Positions 52,853-62,597 of a DNA stretch of 64,000 nucleotides are shown here, one piece after another. The translations under genes and the position numbers were made by a program. Origin of the DNA: Methanobrevibacter sp. TLL-48-HuF1 (GTDB taxonomy: Archaea > Methanobacteriota > Methanobacteria > Methanobacteriales > Methanobacteriaceae); the NCBI RefSeq assembly GCF_023617305.1, contig NZ_CP081485.1, positions 1-64,000 of the forward strand, in the 5' to 3' direction. The notes under the pieces were generated by a model, which saw nothing but the letters and a program-made list of their open reading frames with translations, was not told the origin of the DNA and did no database searches. The stretch's first letter is position 1; each line of letters begins with the position of its first letter.

Positions 52853-55800
52853 TTGGTTAAATATGTTAATAAGTCAATTGTACTTTTTTTAGTATTTTTG
52901 TTATTATTAATAATTGTTCCATCTACTTTTGCTAGTGATGCTGTTGATAACCAGACAGTCGTTAGCAGTGATGAACAAATTGAAATATCTGCTGTTAATG
53001 ATGGCGGAGTTATTTATAGTCATAGTGGGGATACTTCTGATGTTCTTACTGGTTCTAATGACATCTATTTCAATGCATCTGCAGACAGTGATGGAAAAGG
53101 AACACCGTCTAGTCCATATAAGTACTTGCAGTATAACAGATTAACTTCAGGATGTACTGCTCATTTTGCAGACGGTACTTATAATTTAGATGCTAAAAAA
53201 GGAATATATTCATCTATGACACTCATTGGTCAAAGTGCTCAAAATACTATAATTAAGTTTAACGGTATTGCATTTAATGTTGGAACTGGTTATACTTTAA
53301 CTTTAAAAGATTTGACTTTAAATCATGCTACTGTTAAGAATTTTGGTACTGTCAGTGCAACTAATGTGATATTTAAAAATGGTGTAGCTGTTGATGATAC
53401 AGGTTATGGATATAACAATGCATATGGTGGAGCTATCTACAATTATGTTAACACTGATTATTCAGGTTATGTAACTAATACACCTAAAAATACATTATAT
53501 AACTGTACATTTTTAAATAACAGTGCAATGTATGGTGGAGCTATTTACATGCCATATGGAGAATTGTCTATTTCAAACTGTAAGTTTATTAATAACTCTG
53601 CACATTGGTTTGGTGGAGCTATAGCTTCTGAAAATGAATGTGGAATTTCTATTACCGGCACAACTTTTGAAAACTGCAGATCTGTAGATGATGCTGGTGG
53701 AGCTATTTATGCGTTTTCTACTGATTTGGAAGTTAAGGACAGTATTTTCAATAACTGTTCTGCAAACTTTGCAGGAGCTATCTGTAGTTTAAATTCTGAA
53801 ATGTTAATTTCTTATTCTAATTTTACAAATAATCTTGCCAGATATGAAGGTGGAGCTATATATAAGATGTATGGTTCTGGAACTGTTATTAAATCCAATT
53901 TTACTAAAAATGCAGCTTTAAATGGTGGTGCATTATTTAGTGATAACTGTACTTCTTTTGAAATTAGAAACTCTGAATTTGTATCAAATGCAGCAACCGG
54001 ATTTGGAGGAGCAATATTTTCCAATGCAAATCCTAAATTGACTGTTGATGGAGTTATATTTAGTGATAATAAAGCCAGTTACAATGCTAATATCTTAAAT
54101 CAATCTAATTTCAGCCCTATTGTATCAAGCAGTAACAATTATTCATTATTTGTTTACAAATCATTATTTAATGGTACATTACCTGCCAGATATAATTTAG
54201 CTGAACACGGCTTTGTAACTGAAGTTAAAGATCAGCAAGCTTCAGGTAACTGCTGGGCATTTGCAGCACTTGCTTCTCTTGAAACCTGTGTTTTAAAAGC
54301 AAGTAATAAAACATTCAATTTCTCTGTAGAAAATATGAAAAATTTAATTGAAATGTATTCTTCTTATGGATGGCAAATGGAAACTAACAATGGCGGATAC
54401 AATGGAATGCCGATGGGTTATTTGGCTAGCTGGTTAGGTCCTGTTAATGCTACTTTAGATCCGTTTGATGATAAGGGTGTTTTATCTCCGGTTTTGGATA
54501 GTGAAATACATATTCAAAACATTTATGTTTTGCCTGCACGTACAAGTTACACTGATAATGATGCTATAAAAGAAGCTATTTTAAAATACGGCGGATTATA
54601 TGCTTCATATTATCATTCAGCAACATATCTTAACACTAGAACATATGGTTACTATGATCCATACACAGGTAATGGAAACCATGCAATTACTGTAGTTGGA
54701 TGGGATGACAATTATTCAAAAAATAACTTCAATACAAAACCTGCAGGTGACGGAGCATTTATAGTTAAAAACAGCTGGGGAAGTTCCTGGGGAGATAAGG
54801 GTTACTTCTACATTTCTTACTATGATAGAGTTCTATTCGCTGTAAACAAAGATAACCAGGCATTTACCTACATTTTAAATGATACTGTAAGATACACCAA
54901 AAACTACCAGTATGATGTTGCAGGAATGACTGATTACTTAATAAATGGTAAAAAAACTATCTGGTATAAGAATATTTATAATGCAACTGGTAACGAAGCA
55001 ATTGCAGCTGTATCAACATTCTTCAATACAACTGTTGATTACGAAATTTCTATTTATGTAAATGATGTATTGCAGCTTACCCAAAACGGCAGACATGAAG
55101 GAAGCGGGTATTATACCATTCCATTAAAAGAATATGTTCCTGTAGCTGTTGGGGATATCTTCAAAATTGTTGTAAAACTTGCAAATCCTCAAAATGGATA
55201 TGCTGCTGTTCCTATTTCAGAACAGGTTTCAACAACAAGATGTTATTATGCTCCTGGAGTATCATACTTCAGTAATGACGGTAAAAAATGGACAGATTTA
55301 TATGATTACTCAGCTTCAGCTTATAGTCACACATATAATTCTCAGGTAGCCTGTCTTAAAGCATTCACTATCACTGATATACAGAATACAACTGTTACTT
55401 TAAATAACATTGCTCCTAAAGTTCAGGAGTTCAGTGAAATTATAGCTACTGTAACTGACGGTAAAGGCAAAATGGCTAAAATCGGGGAAGTTATTTTCAG
55501 CATTAACGGAACTAATTATACAGCTGGTGTAGTTGACGGTGTTGCAAAGATTAGCGTATACTTTGATGAAGTTGGAGATTATGTAATTTCAGCTAACTAT
55601 AAAAATAACGGATTGTATAACGGATCTTTCGTTCAAAAAACCGTCAGCGTTACCAAAACCGATGTTAATTTAACTATTGATATTGATGATATTGTTTATG
55701 GTGAAAACCCTATAGTTAATATTAATTTAACTTCAGTAGCCTGTGTTAATGTAACAGGTGATGTTGTTTTAACAATCAGCGGCAAAAAATATATTGTTAA

Positions 55801-57217
55801 TGTTGTCAACGGTTTGGCGGTATTTGAAATACCTGAAATGTTAAATGCTGGAGAATATCAGGCTAGTGTATCTTATTTGGGCAGTGAAAAATATAACTTG
55901 GCTAACAGCACTGCTGATTTTACAGTAGCTAAAAAAGAAATCACTATGGATGTAACTGTAGATAAAGATTACAGAGACATAACAGTAAATGTTAACTTGT
56001 CTGAAAAACTTGATGGAAATTTAACAGTTCTTGTAAATAATACACCTTACACATTATCTTACACTAATGGAACAGGTTCATTAATATTAAAAAACTTAAC
56101 TTATGGAAATTATACAATCAGTGCAGTTTTCACAAAAGATAACTACCAGACAGTTAATGTATCTGAAAATGTTGAAATAAACTCCATCAAAACAGTTTTA
56201 GAAGCGGAAAATGTTGTAATGTATTATAAGGACGGTACAAGATTTGCAGTTGTCCTGAGAGATATTTACGGCAATCCGTTAGCTAATATGAATGTAACCA
56301 TTTCAATAAACGGCAGAAACTATGTTAAACAAAGTGATGAAAATGGTACTGCTTCTTTAGGCCTTAATTTGGAGAGTAAAAATTATACTGTTGTTACCAC
56401 ATTTGGCGGAACTTCCAAATACTTCGGAACCAGTTCAAATAACACAGTATCTATTTTATCAACACTCATCAGTAAGGATATAGTTAAATACTACAGAAAC
56501 GGTACACAGTTCTATGCAACTGTTCTGGACTTCAACGGAAATCCGTTAGCCAATACAACTGTTATGTTTAATATCAATGGTGTATTCTACAATAAAACCA
56601 CTGATGAAAATGGTACTGCTAAATTAAATATCTGGCTAAGGCCTGGAAAATATATTATTACAATATTTAATTTGGTTACTGGTGAACAGGCAGGCAATAA
56701 TGTCACAGTATTGTCTAAAATTGTTGAAAATTATGACATGGTTAAATACTATAAAAATGCTTCAAAATTTTCAGTTAAAATCTTAGACAGTCAAGGATAT
56801 CCTGTTGAAGGAACTATTGTAACATTTAACATCAACGGTGTATTTTACTACAAGGAAACTGATTCAAATGGTATAGCTAGTTTAGCTATTAATTTAAGAC
56901 CTGGAAAATATGTAATTACTACTATATATGGTCAGTATGATGTAGGAAACAATGTCACTGTTCTGCCGACATTACAAACTAGCGATTTAAAAATGAAGTA
57001 TCTTGATGGTTCAGCATTCAATGCAAGAGTTGTAGACGGTCAGGGAAATCCATTAGCTAATCAGATTGTTACATTTAATGTAAATGGTGTGTTTTATAAT
57101 AAAGTTACTAATGATGAGGGTATTGCATCCTTAAACATTAAGCTAATGAAAGGGGAATACATCATTACTTCAATATACAATGGATTTGAAACCGGAAATA
57201 CAATTAAAATTCAATAA
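52853..57217 (+). CDS. Adhesin-like protein 3 with beta-helix and papain-type protease domain
   Basis: Secreted protein of 1454 residues. Seen: signal peptide (VNKSIVLFLVFLLLLIIVPSTFA), beta-helix repeats with recurrent GGAIY and F.NNSA (about 60-420), a C1 (papain-type) peptidase with Q461, C467 (ASGNCWAFA), H610 (GNHAITVVGW) and N640 (VKNSWGSSWG), a linker domain (about 690-850), Ig-like repeats (about 855-1110), and the four-repeat cassette from 1116. All papain catalytic residues are present. The start is TTG at 52853: GGAGG at 52840-52844 is its ribosome binding site, and the TTG at 52838 overlaps that site. The target is unknown; pseudomurein peptides or host/bacterial surface proteins are possible. 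Confidence 0.9.
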   Translation: MVKYVNKSIVLFLVFLLLLIIVPSTFASDAVDNQTVVSSDEQIEISAVNDGGVIYSHSGDTSDVLTGSNDIYFNASADSDGKGTPSSPYKYLQYNRLTSGCTAHFADGTYNLDAKKGIYSSMTLIGQSAQNTIIKFNGIAFNVGTGYTLTLKDLTLNHATVKNFGTVSATNVIFKNGVAVDDTGYGYNNAYGGAIYNYVNTDYSGYVTNTPKNTLYNCTFLNNSAMYGGAIYMPYGELSISNCKFINNSAHWFGGAIASENECGISITGTTFENCRSVDDAGGAIYAFSTDLEVKDSIFNNCSANFAGAICSLNSEMLISYSNFTNNLARYEGGAIYKMYGSGTVIKSNFTKNAALNGGALFSDNCTSFEIRNSEFVSNAATGFGGAIFSNANPKLTVDGVIFSDNKASYNANILNQSNFSPIVSSSNNYSLFVYKSLFNGTLPARYNLAEHGFVTEVKDQQASGNCWAFAALASLETCVLKASNKTFNFSVENMKNLIEMYSSYGWQMETNNGGYNGMPMGYLASWLGPVNATLDPFDDKGVLSPVLDSEIHIQNIYVLPARTSYTDNDAIKEAILKYGGLYASYYHSATYLNTRTYGYYDPYTGNGNHAITVVGWDDNYSKNNFNTKPAGDGAFIVKNSWGSSWGDKGYFYISYYDRVLFAVNKDNQAFTYILNDTVRYTKNYQYDVAGMTDYLINGKKTIWYKNIYNATGNEAIAAVSTFFNTTVDYEISIYVNDVLQLTQNGRHEGSGYYTIPLKEYVPVAVGDIFKIVVKLANPQNGYAAVPISEQVSTTRCYYAPGVSYFSNDGKKWTDLYDYSASAYSHTYNSQVACLKAFTITDIQNTTVTLNNIAPKVQEFSEIIATVTDGKGKMAKIGEVIFSINGTNYTAGVVDGVAKISVYFDEVGDYVISANYKNNGLYNGSFVQKTVSVTKTDVNLTIDIDDIVYGENPIVNINLTSVACVNVTGDVVLTISGKKYIVNVVNGLAVFEIPEMLNAGEYQASVSYLGSEKYNLANSTADFTVAKKEITMDVTVDKDYRDITVNVNLSEKLDGNLTVLVNNTPYTLSYTNGTGSLILKNLTYGNYTISAVFTKDNYQTVNVSENVEINSIKTVLEAENVVMYYKDGTRFAVVLRDIYGNPLANMNVTISINGRNYVKQSDENGTASLGLNLESKNYTVVTTFGGTSKYFGTSSNNTVSILSTLISKDIVKYYRNGTQFYATVLDFNGNPLANTTVMFNINGVFYNKTTDENGTAKLNIWLRPGKYIITIFNLVTGEQAGNNVTVLSKIVENYDMVKYYKNASKFSVKILDSQGYPVEGTIVTFNINGVFYYKETDSNGIASLAINLRPGKYVITTIYGQYDVGNNVTVLPTLQTSDLKMKYLDGSAFNARVVDGQGNPLANQIVTFNVNGVFYNKVTNDEGIASLNIKLMKGEYIITSIYNGFETGNTIKIQ
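56198..57214 (+). repeat. Four-repeat C-terminal cassette, copy in adhesin 3
   Basis: Four repeats of about 85 residues at 1116-1454, starting LEAENVVMYY, LISKDIVKYY, IVENYDMVKYY and LQTSDLKMKY. They contain VTFNINGVFY cores and end GNTIKIQ at the C-terminus. Order and repeat-specific features match adhesins 1 and 2. Confidence 0.9.
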
Positions 57218-57237
57218 GGTTTTTTAAATAAAACCTT
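57216..57237 (+). terminator. Hairpin terminator after adhesin 3
   Basis: Perfect 8-bp stem AAGGTTTT (57216-57223) with AAAACCTT (57230-57237), loop TTAAAT, followed by a long T-rich run. The stem begins within the stop codon. Confidence 0.75.
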
Positions 57238-57421
57238 TTTTTCTTTTTTTTGTATATTTGCAATAGGAATTATCTTATTTTCAACAGATGCTTTAAAATA
57301 TTTGCAATATCTTTAATTAAACAAGCTAATTTTTTAATAACTTATCATTTAATTAGCTGATTTTCCAATTTAATTAATAAAAAAATATCAGCAAAAAATA
57401 TCAGCAAAAAATAAAAAAAAG

Positions 57422-57448
57422 TTAGAGTTCCTACATTATGAACTCTAA
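57422..57448 (-). terminator. Hairpin terminator overlapping the permease stop codon
   Basis: Nine-bp stem TTAGAGTTC (57422-57430) with GAACTCTAA (57440-57448). On the minus strand it is followed by C and eight T (57413-57420). The permease stop codon lies in the loop. Just beyond it, AAAATATCAGCAAA is directly repeated (about 57385-57412). Confidence 0.7.
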
Positions 57449-58831
57449 AACCATATAAATGAATAAAAGTGCAAATAAAATCCACATTGCTTTGGATATT
57501 TCTTTTGCTTTACCGAATAAGACTTTAACGATAACAAATGCAAATACACCTGCAATAATACCTGTTGTAATACTTTGGGTAAGTGGAGTTACAATAATGG
57601 CAGCAAGTGCAGGAATCAGATCAGAAAGATTGCCTGTATCAAGGTTTTTGTACAGTCCGCACATTAAGATACCTACAACAACAAGTGCAGGAGCTACTGC
57701 AAAGGTTGGAATGATTGTAAATATAGGTGCAAACGGAATTGCAAGCAGGAATAAAATACCGACTACAATAGCTGTAAGACCGGTTCTTCCTCCTTCCATA
57801 ATACCTGTAGAACTTTCAATGTATGTAACTACAGGGGAGGTACCTAAAAGGGATCCGATCATAGGTCCGAGTGCATCTACACTTAAAACCTTTTTAAGTC
57901 TTGGCAGTTTGCCGTTTTCATCATATCCGTCAACTTTTGTTGTAAGTGCAGTTAAGGTTCCCATTGTATCAAATAGAGAGATTACCAGAAATGTTACGGC
58001 AATGATTATAAAATCAATAAATGCCCTTGCTCCGGTAAATACTCCGGTAGCTTCTCCGAATTTAAATGCAACATTTCCCAGTGATCCTCCCAGATTGCTG
58101 TTGATTATAGCTGTTGGTATTAATGACTGGTCAGGTAAAACAGGACATCCTGCCAGTTCTAAAACAACTCCGATAATGTATGTTGCAATAATTCCGATTA
58201 GAATATTTCCTTTTACATTTTTCTTCATTAAAACCATTATGATGACAAAACAGATTAATGCCAAAAGGTTTCCGAGAGTAAAAATAGTTGAAGCGCTTCC
58301 AAGTCCTATTAGCTGTGTAGCCCAGTTTGCATCTCCGATATTTATTACCTGTGAAGAGTATGACAGGATTCCGAGGTTGCTTAAACCTAATGCAAGGATA
58401 AATAAACCAATACCAATTGATATACCGAATCTTAAAGAGTCAGGAATTGAATAGAATAATTTTTCACGTAGGGAAGTAAGTGAGATAACCAAAAAGATTA
58501 TACCTGAGACAAAGATAGCTAAAAGCGCATATTCCCAGCTGTATCCCATAGTCAGTACTACGGTATATGTGAAAAATGCGTTAAGACCCATTCCTGCAGC
58601 CAGTGCATATGGGTAGTTTGCTATATATCCCATCAATATTGTAGCTATTGCAGCTGAAAGTGCAGTTGCAATAAATACTCCTTGTATGTCCATTCCAGTT
58701 TCACTTAACATTGCAGGGTTTACAATTAATATGTAAGCCATAGCTAAAAAAATGGTAATACCTGCAATGATTTCAGTTTTCACGTCTGTATTATTTTCTT
58801 TAAATTTAAAAAAAGCATCTAACTTAGACAT
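57431..58831 (-). CDS. NCS2/AzgA-type purine permease
   Basis: Proton-coupled nucleobase transporter of 466 residues with about 13 membrane segments. Family blocks seen: DVKTEIIAGITIFLAMAYIL, NPYALAAGMGLNAFF-like YPYALAAGMGLNAFFTY, VISLFDTMGTLTALTTK, DALGPMIGSLLGTSPVVTYI and ESSTGIMEGGRTGLTA. The AzgA/PbuG branch carries adenine, guanine or hypoxanthine, so purine salvage is the likely role. The start ATG lacks a clear ribosome binding site. A regulatory purine riboswitch was looked for upstream and not seen. Confidence 0.9.
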   Translation of the reverse strand: MSKLDAFFKFKENNTDVKTEIIAGITIFLAMAYILIVNPAMLSETGMDIQGVFIATALSAAIATILMGYIANYPYALAAGMGLNAFFTYTVVLTMGYSWEYALLAIFVSGIIFLVISLTSLREKLFYSIPDSLRFGISIGIGLFILALGLSNLGILSYSSQVINIGDANWATQLIGLGSASTIFTLGNLLALICFVIIMVLMKKNVKGNILIGIIATYIIGVVLELAGCPVLPDQSLIPTAIINSNLGGSLGNVAFKFGEATGVFTGARAFIDFIIIAVTFLVISLFDTMGTLTALTTKVDGYDENGKLPRLKKVLSVDALGPMIGSLLGTSPVVTYIESSTGIMEGGRTGLTAIVVGILFLLAIPFAPIFTIIPTFAVAPALVVVGILMCGLYKNLDTGNLSDLIPALAAIIVTPLTQSITTGIIAGVFAFVIVKVLFGKAKEISKAMWILFALLFIYMVLEFIM

Positions 58832-59347
58832 ATTATTATCTTTTTTAAATAATGCTTTATAAGTTTTTATATTTAAGTTCAGTTTCTTTCGATTTTTTTA
58901 GGCTGTATATTCAAATTGTAATTTATTTTTAGCATTTATATTCATTTTTAATTTGCTTATTTAAAATTTGTTTCATTTTCTAATTTCTTCAAAATATTCT
59001 TTGGGTTTTGTCAAAGTATTACTGGCTTTTTTTGAACAGCTTCGTGAATTGTACAACTGTGTTAAAATTAATAGAATATATTGTGTTAATATAGCGATAT
59101 TCTTGTAATATTCTAATTATTATATAGTTGTCTGCAAAAATAGTATTGTTTTGTTTAATTTTACATTTTTTAGATAATGATTAACTTTGTTTGTCATATC
59201 AGCAATTTTCAAATGAATTTTTAGTTGTTTTCATATAAATAATATCTAAAACATGGACAATTTATCATATCTTATAAGACAATATTACCACAAAGTATAT
59301 ATTACATGCTAATATAAAATATAAAGCAAGGTGCAGATTATTAAAAA
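58832..59347. other. Non-coding AT-rich stretch between permease and transposase remnant
   Basis: 516 nt with no convincing reading frame, RNA gene or terminal repeat. The left part should hold the permease promoter (TTTATATTTAAG near 58864-58875 on the plus strand). A single copy of AAGTATTACT, ten of eleven bases of the palindrome found upstream of adhesin 2, occurs near 59014. It stands alone and may be chance. Confidence 0.4.
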
Positions 59348-60034
59348 TTAGGTCTTATTTTTAGTTTTCATTAATCTAGCATCATAATCATTCAAAGCAA
59401 GCGACACCTGACCTGAATAATCGAGCAAATACCACCAATAAAAAAGAATATCAACTTTTTCTTCATCAGATTTTGATTTGTCATTTAAAAATTTCCTTGC
59501 AGTCCTTCTAAGCTTTTTAATCTCATCCTTTGTTAATTCTTGAATCACATAATGCCTTATTAACAAACTAATGTCTTTTTCTTTGATTATATTGAAAGGA
59601 GAGTTATAAGCTTCTTTAATAGTACCATCAATTGAAACATGTTCAAAATCAGTAAAAACCATCCTATTTGCCACAATTAATATAAAACTCATTACCAATC
59701 GATAGATCGGTTGAAAATAAACACAATAATCTCTTATTGTCCTATCACTCGGTTCTATACCATGTGAAATAATATTATACAAATAATTATGCTTAGCATT
59801 ATAAGCCAACACTATAGAACTTGTTATTTTATTAATATACCCATAAAAAATAAGTTTAATTATATCCTTCAGATTAAAAGGTGGTTTTCCGGGACCTGAT
59901 GTGTCACGTTCAATTTTAAAGAAATTAAAAGTACCATCAATGATTTCTGAAGCAAGATACATGAGTTGAAATTCTTCCTCCATTTTTTCAATTTCTCCAC
60001 TAAAATCATTCAAAATATATCTATTCAAAATCAT
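59348..60034 (-). pseudogene. Truncated IS1182-type transposase
   Basis: N-terminal 228 residues of an IS1182-type transposase. It keeps the DNA-binding helical part (PFNLKDIIKLIFYGYINKI, IEPSDRTIRDYC), the first catalytic Asp (HVSIDGTIKEAYN) and NDYDARLMKTKNKT. It stops exactly where the full-length relative at 33530 continues with the second Asp and the Glu blocks. Those blocks are absent from the 500 nt beyond, so the 3' half is deleted. It belongs to a different subgroup from the intact copy, since sequences agree only at motifs. No inverted repeats were found. Confidence 0.85.
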
Positions 60035-60357
60035 ATATATCAAAACTCCAAATACTCCATTAAATAATTATAAAATTAATTATAATTAATTATATATTTA
60101 TATTTTCTAATATAAATAGATTTTAATTACTTTTATTAAGAATAACATTACATATAATCTAATTATTAATTATTACTAAAAATACATTAGATTTAGCAAA
60201 AATCAATAAAAATTTCATAGTCAAATGTAAAAAATAAGGTATATTCTATCAAAAAATTAGTTCAATATATTAATTGAACATTTTTAAAAAAATAAGGTAA
60301 AAATTAGTATTAAATTAAACATTAATCAAATGCTAATAATTTCTGCCAACACTCTTT
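60035..60357. other. AT-rich gap between two transposase genes, with a palindrome
   Basis: 323 nt without a gene. It contains the inverted repeat GTTCAAT (60262-60268) / ATTGAAC (60275-60281) and otherwise A- and T-rich sequence. Terminal inverted repeats of the IS4-type element were looked for here and at 61690-61760 and not confirmed. Confidence 0.4.
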
Positions 60358-61689
60358 TTAGAATCCTTGGCTTTTGCTTGTTTTGCAATTTTTATTCCAA
60401 TTTCTTTTTTTATCTCTTTCTGTGTGTGTTTGTGGAGGTATTTTTGTTGCTACGAGTTCTTTAGAACCTATTTCCATTATTTCTTTTATTACTTTTTGTA
60501 TTTCGTCTTGGTTGTCTGTTAGGAGTCTTGGTAGTTGGTCTTTGATTTCTCCGATGAGTGTGTTGATGTTGGAGTGGTATTTGTAGGTGTATTTTGCTGT
60601 TTCTTTTGGTTTTCGTGTTATTTTTAGTTCTGCATCGTGTTTTATTCCTATTAGTAGGTTTAGTAGGAATATGTGGCTGTAGAAGTCTTGTTCGATTATG
60701 GTTCGTCTTCTTCCGCTGAATTTTTCGATGAATTGTTTGTTTTTTAGTCTGTCGTAATCGGTTTCTATTTTCCATCTTTCGCCGTATAATTGCTTTAATT
60801 CTTCTGGTGTTGCTATTTCTTTTGGTAAATTGGTAAATAGTATTTCTGTTTGTCCAGTTTTTAATTTTACTTTAACTATTCTGACTTGGATGCTTTTTTG
60901 TTTTCTTGCGATTTTTTTCAGTTCTTCGTAGTGAAATTTTTTTATTTTTGCGTTATTTAAGCTGATATCGAATGTTTCGTCGGTTTTTTTATCATTATCC
61001 ATTTTTTGTTGTTGTTTTTTGAATGTATTTGTTTTTCCTCGGATTAGATAGTATGAATTCAATGTTTCTGTTTTTAACATGATTTCTGTGGAATTATAGT
61101 ATCTATCATAACAGGTAATTACATTATTCATATTTATTTTGTTTTTTACATCGTCTAAGTGTCTTAATGCTAGTGTTATTTCATCTACGGTTTGATTTTC
61201 AATTATTGATGATATTACAAAGTCCATTTTTGTATCTACTGTGCATGAAATCCTTGCATTTGCAGCAAATGTTTCAACTTCATTATTTGATGGAACTCCC
61301 ATTTCTTCACGTGCCTGTGGATGATTTGGAATTTCAACATAAGATCCATCAGTTGCAAAAACGTGAAAGCCTTTAAAAGTTTCCATTTCTTCCACATTGT
61401 TGTATATTTCCATTATAACTCCATCATTCATGCCTATATAAACTTTGGGATTAATATATTGCATTCTATCGCAAACACTAGAACCAGTTATTTTCATAGA
61501 ATAATCACCTGTTTGACTCCTTAAATACCTATTAACTTCATTAAATTTTGTTTTCTTACGATTAAATAAAGGAAATTTAATTGCAGTTTCCAAACTCCAT
61601 TTACCACTACGAACAAAAGCATTATCACTTAATATATATTTTTCATCAACAAAATTATTAAAACTTGCTAAAAAAATTTGAAAACACAT
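60358..61689 (-). CDS. IS4-family transposase
   Basis: DDE transposase of 443 residues. Seen: D114 (FATDGSYVE), D195 (ITCYDRYYN), and E309 inside a perfect YREK motif Y302-x2-R305-x3-E309-x6-K316 (YGERWKIETDYDRLK), diagnostic of IS4-type enzymes. Full length, no internal stop. The frame can start at TTG 61695, but the ATG at 61689 is preferred. The 3' half (60370-60830) is richer in G and C than its surroundings, and codon use differs, consistent with transfer. Element ends are not defined, so mobility is uncertain. Confidence 0.9.
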   Translation of the reverse strand: MCFQIFLASFNNFVDEKYILSDNAFVRSGKWSLETAIKFPLFNRKKTKFNEVNRYLRSQTGDYSMKITGSSVCDRMQYINPKVYIGMNDGVIMEIYNNVEEMETFKGFHVFATDGSYVEIPNHPQAREEMGVPSNNEVETFAANARISCTVDTKMDFVISSIIENQTVDEITLALRHLDDVKNKINMNNVITCYDRYYNSTEIMLKTETLNSYYLIRGKTNTFKKQQQKMDNDKKTDETFDISLNNAKIKKFHYEELKKIARKQKSIQVRIVKVKLKTGQTEILFTNLPKEIATPEELKQLYGERWKIETDYDRLKNKQFIEKFSGRRRTIIEQDFYSHIFLLNLLIGIKHDAELKITRKPKETAKYTYKYHSNINTLIGEIKDQLPRLLTDNQDEIQKVIKEIMEIGSKELVATKIPPQTHTERDKKRNWNKNCKTSKSQGF

Positions 61690-62312
61690 ATTCAAAAACC
61701 ATCAAAAACCACCCTAAAAACAACAATCCTCAAATAAAAACTAATATTATTAGATAATAATACTTTATAATTAATAATATATAATATTAACTATATAAAA
61801 TACTTAAAAATAAATATAAATAAACTTACACCCAATAAAATAAAATTAAAATAATAACACACCGATACAAGCAAAATAAACAAAAAAATAAAAAAATGGA
61901 AAAAATTAAAATTAAAAATCAGAAAAAACACTTAACTTGATAGTACTGATACTTTGGAAATAAATTATAATACTAAAAGCCACAAAAGTATGGTTTAGAG
62001 AGAAAAGTATGAGACATTTTCTACAATGTTATGTTATTAATAAGTTATGTTAGTTTATAAATTTATAATTAATGTGGAGAACAATCTCAAGTCATGAACA
62101 TTAACATTTACATCACAATTAACAATGTCATATTTTATTTCGCAATATTATTTTGCATTTTATGGAAATCATCATCCGATATACACCTAAACAACTGTTT
62201 ATTTAAATGTTATAACCAACTAGTAATTGGGACTTCATCCGCAAATTTAATTAAGCATCCCAATCAAAAAGATTATTGTAAAAAAGGTAAGTGAAATCAT
62301 AAAAGTAACTGA
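61690..62312. other. AT-rich stretch with a possible promoter, no convincing gene
   Basis: About 620 nt between the IS4-type transposase and the acidic ORF. A TATA-like TTTATAAATTTATAATTAAT lies at 62054-62073, with GGAG at 62074-62077, which could drive the downstream genes. An ORF of 66 codons from 62094 to 62294 shows a hydrophobic stretch and a DYCKKGK end but no recognised family. It may be the remnant of a damaged 5' part of the next gene. Confidence 0.35.
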
Positions 62313-62369
62313 TATTTTAGTGATAATAATGATGAATCCAGTAATTCTGATTATGATGAACGTTCATTT

Positions 62370-62597
62370 ATGGAAGAATATGACTTTGAAGATAATTTAA
62401 CTTTTGAAATGGAATCAGAAATTTATGGATCAGATTTTAAATCAGAAATGGATGATTATGGGGAAGAAGAATATTATCAGAAGAAAATAGCTGAAATGGA
62501 TGCAATAGAACGAGCTCAGGAAAGAGAATTTGAGAAGCAAATAGCTGAATATAATGCAAAAAATCCAATTAAAAAAATGATAAAACATGTCTTATGA
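62370..62597 (+). CDS. Small acidic hypothetical protein, possibly 5'-truncated
   Basis: 75 residues from the ATG at 62370, highly acidic (EEYDFEDNLTFEMESEIYG, MDDYGEEEYYQKK), then a charged helix (AEMDAIERAQEREFEKQIAE). The frame is already open from 62313 with equally acidic codons (SDNNDESSNSDYDERSF) but has no normal start codon there, so the true N-terminus may have been lost upstream. The end overlaps the TPR gene by 11 nt, indicating coupled translation. Function unknown. Confidence 0.5.
   Translation: MEEYDFEDNLTFEMESEIYGSDFKSEMDDYGEEEYYQKKIAEMDAIERAQEREFEKQIAEYNAKNPIKKMIKHVL

Noticed and set aside
57385-57412. CRISPR-like direct repeat AAAATATCAGCAAA
   Set aside because: Only two short adjacent copies in an AT-rich terminator region, with no spacers and no cas genes. 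No CRISPR array was seen anywhere in the window.
57459-58454. 331-codon plus-strand ORF opposite the purine permease
   Set aside because: It is antisense to a well-recognised permease, with a composition typical of shadow frames and no ribosome binding site.
58832-59347. Purine riboswitch upstream of the permease
   Set aside because: No pairing elements or conserved core of a purine aptamer could be recognised in the AT-rich leader.
60300-61760. Defined ends of the IS4-type element
   Set aside because: Weak ATTAGT similarities on both sides are too short and too AT-rich to count as terminal inverted repeats.
62094-62294. 66-codon ORF before the acidic gene
   Set aside because: No recognisable family, a poor distance between GGAG and the ATG, and an isolated position. 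Mentioned only as possible remnant.
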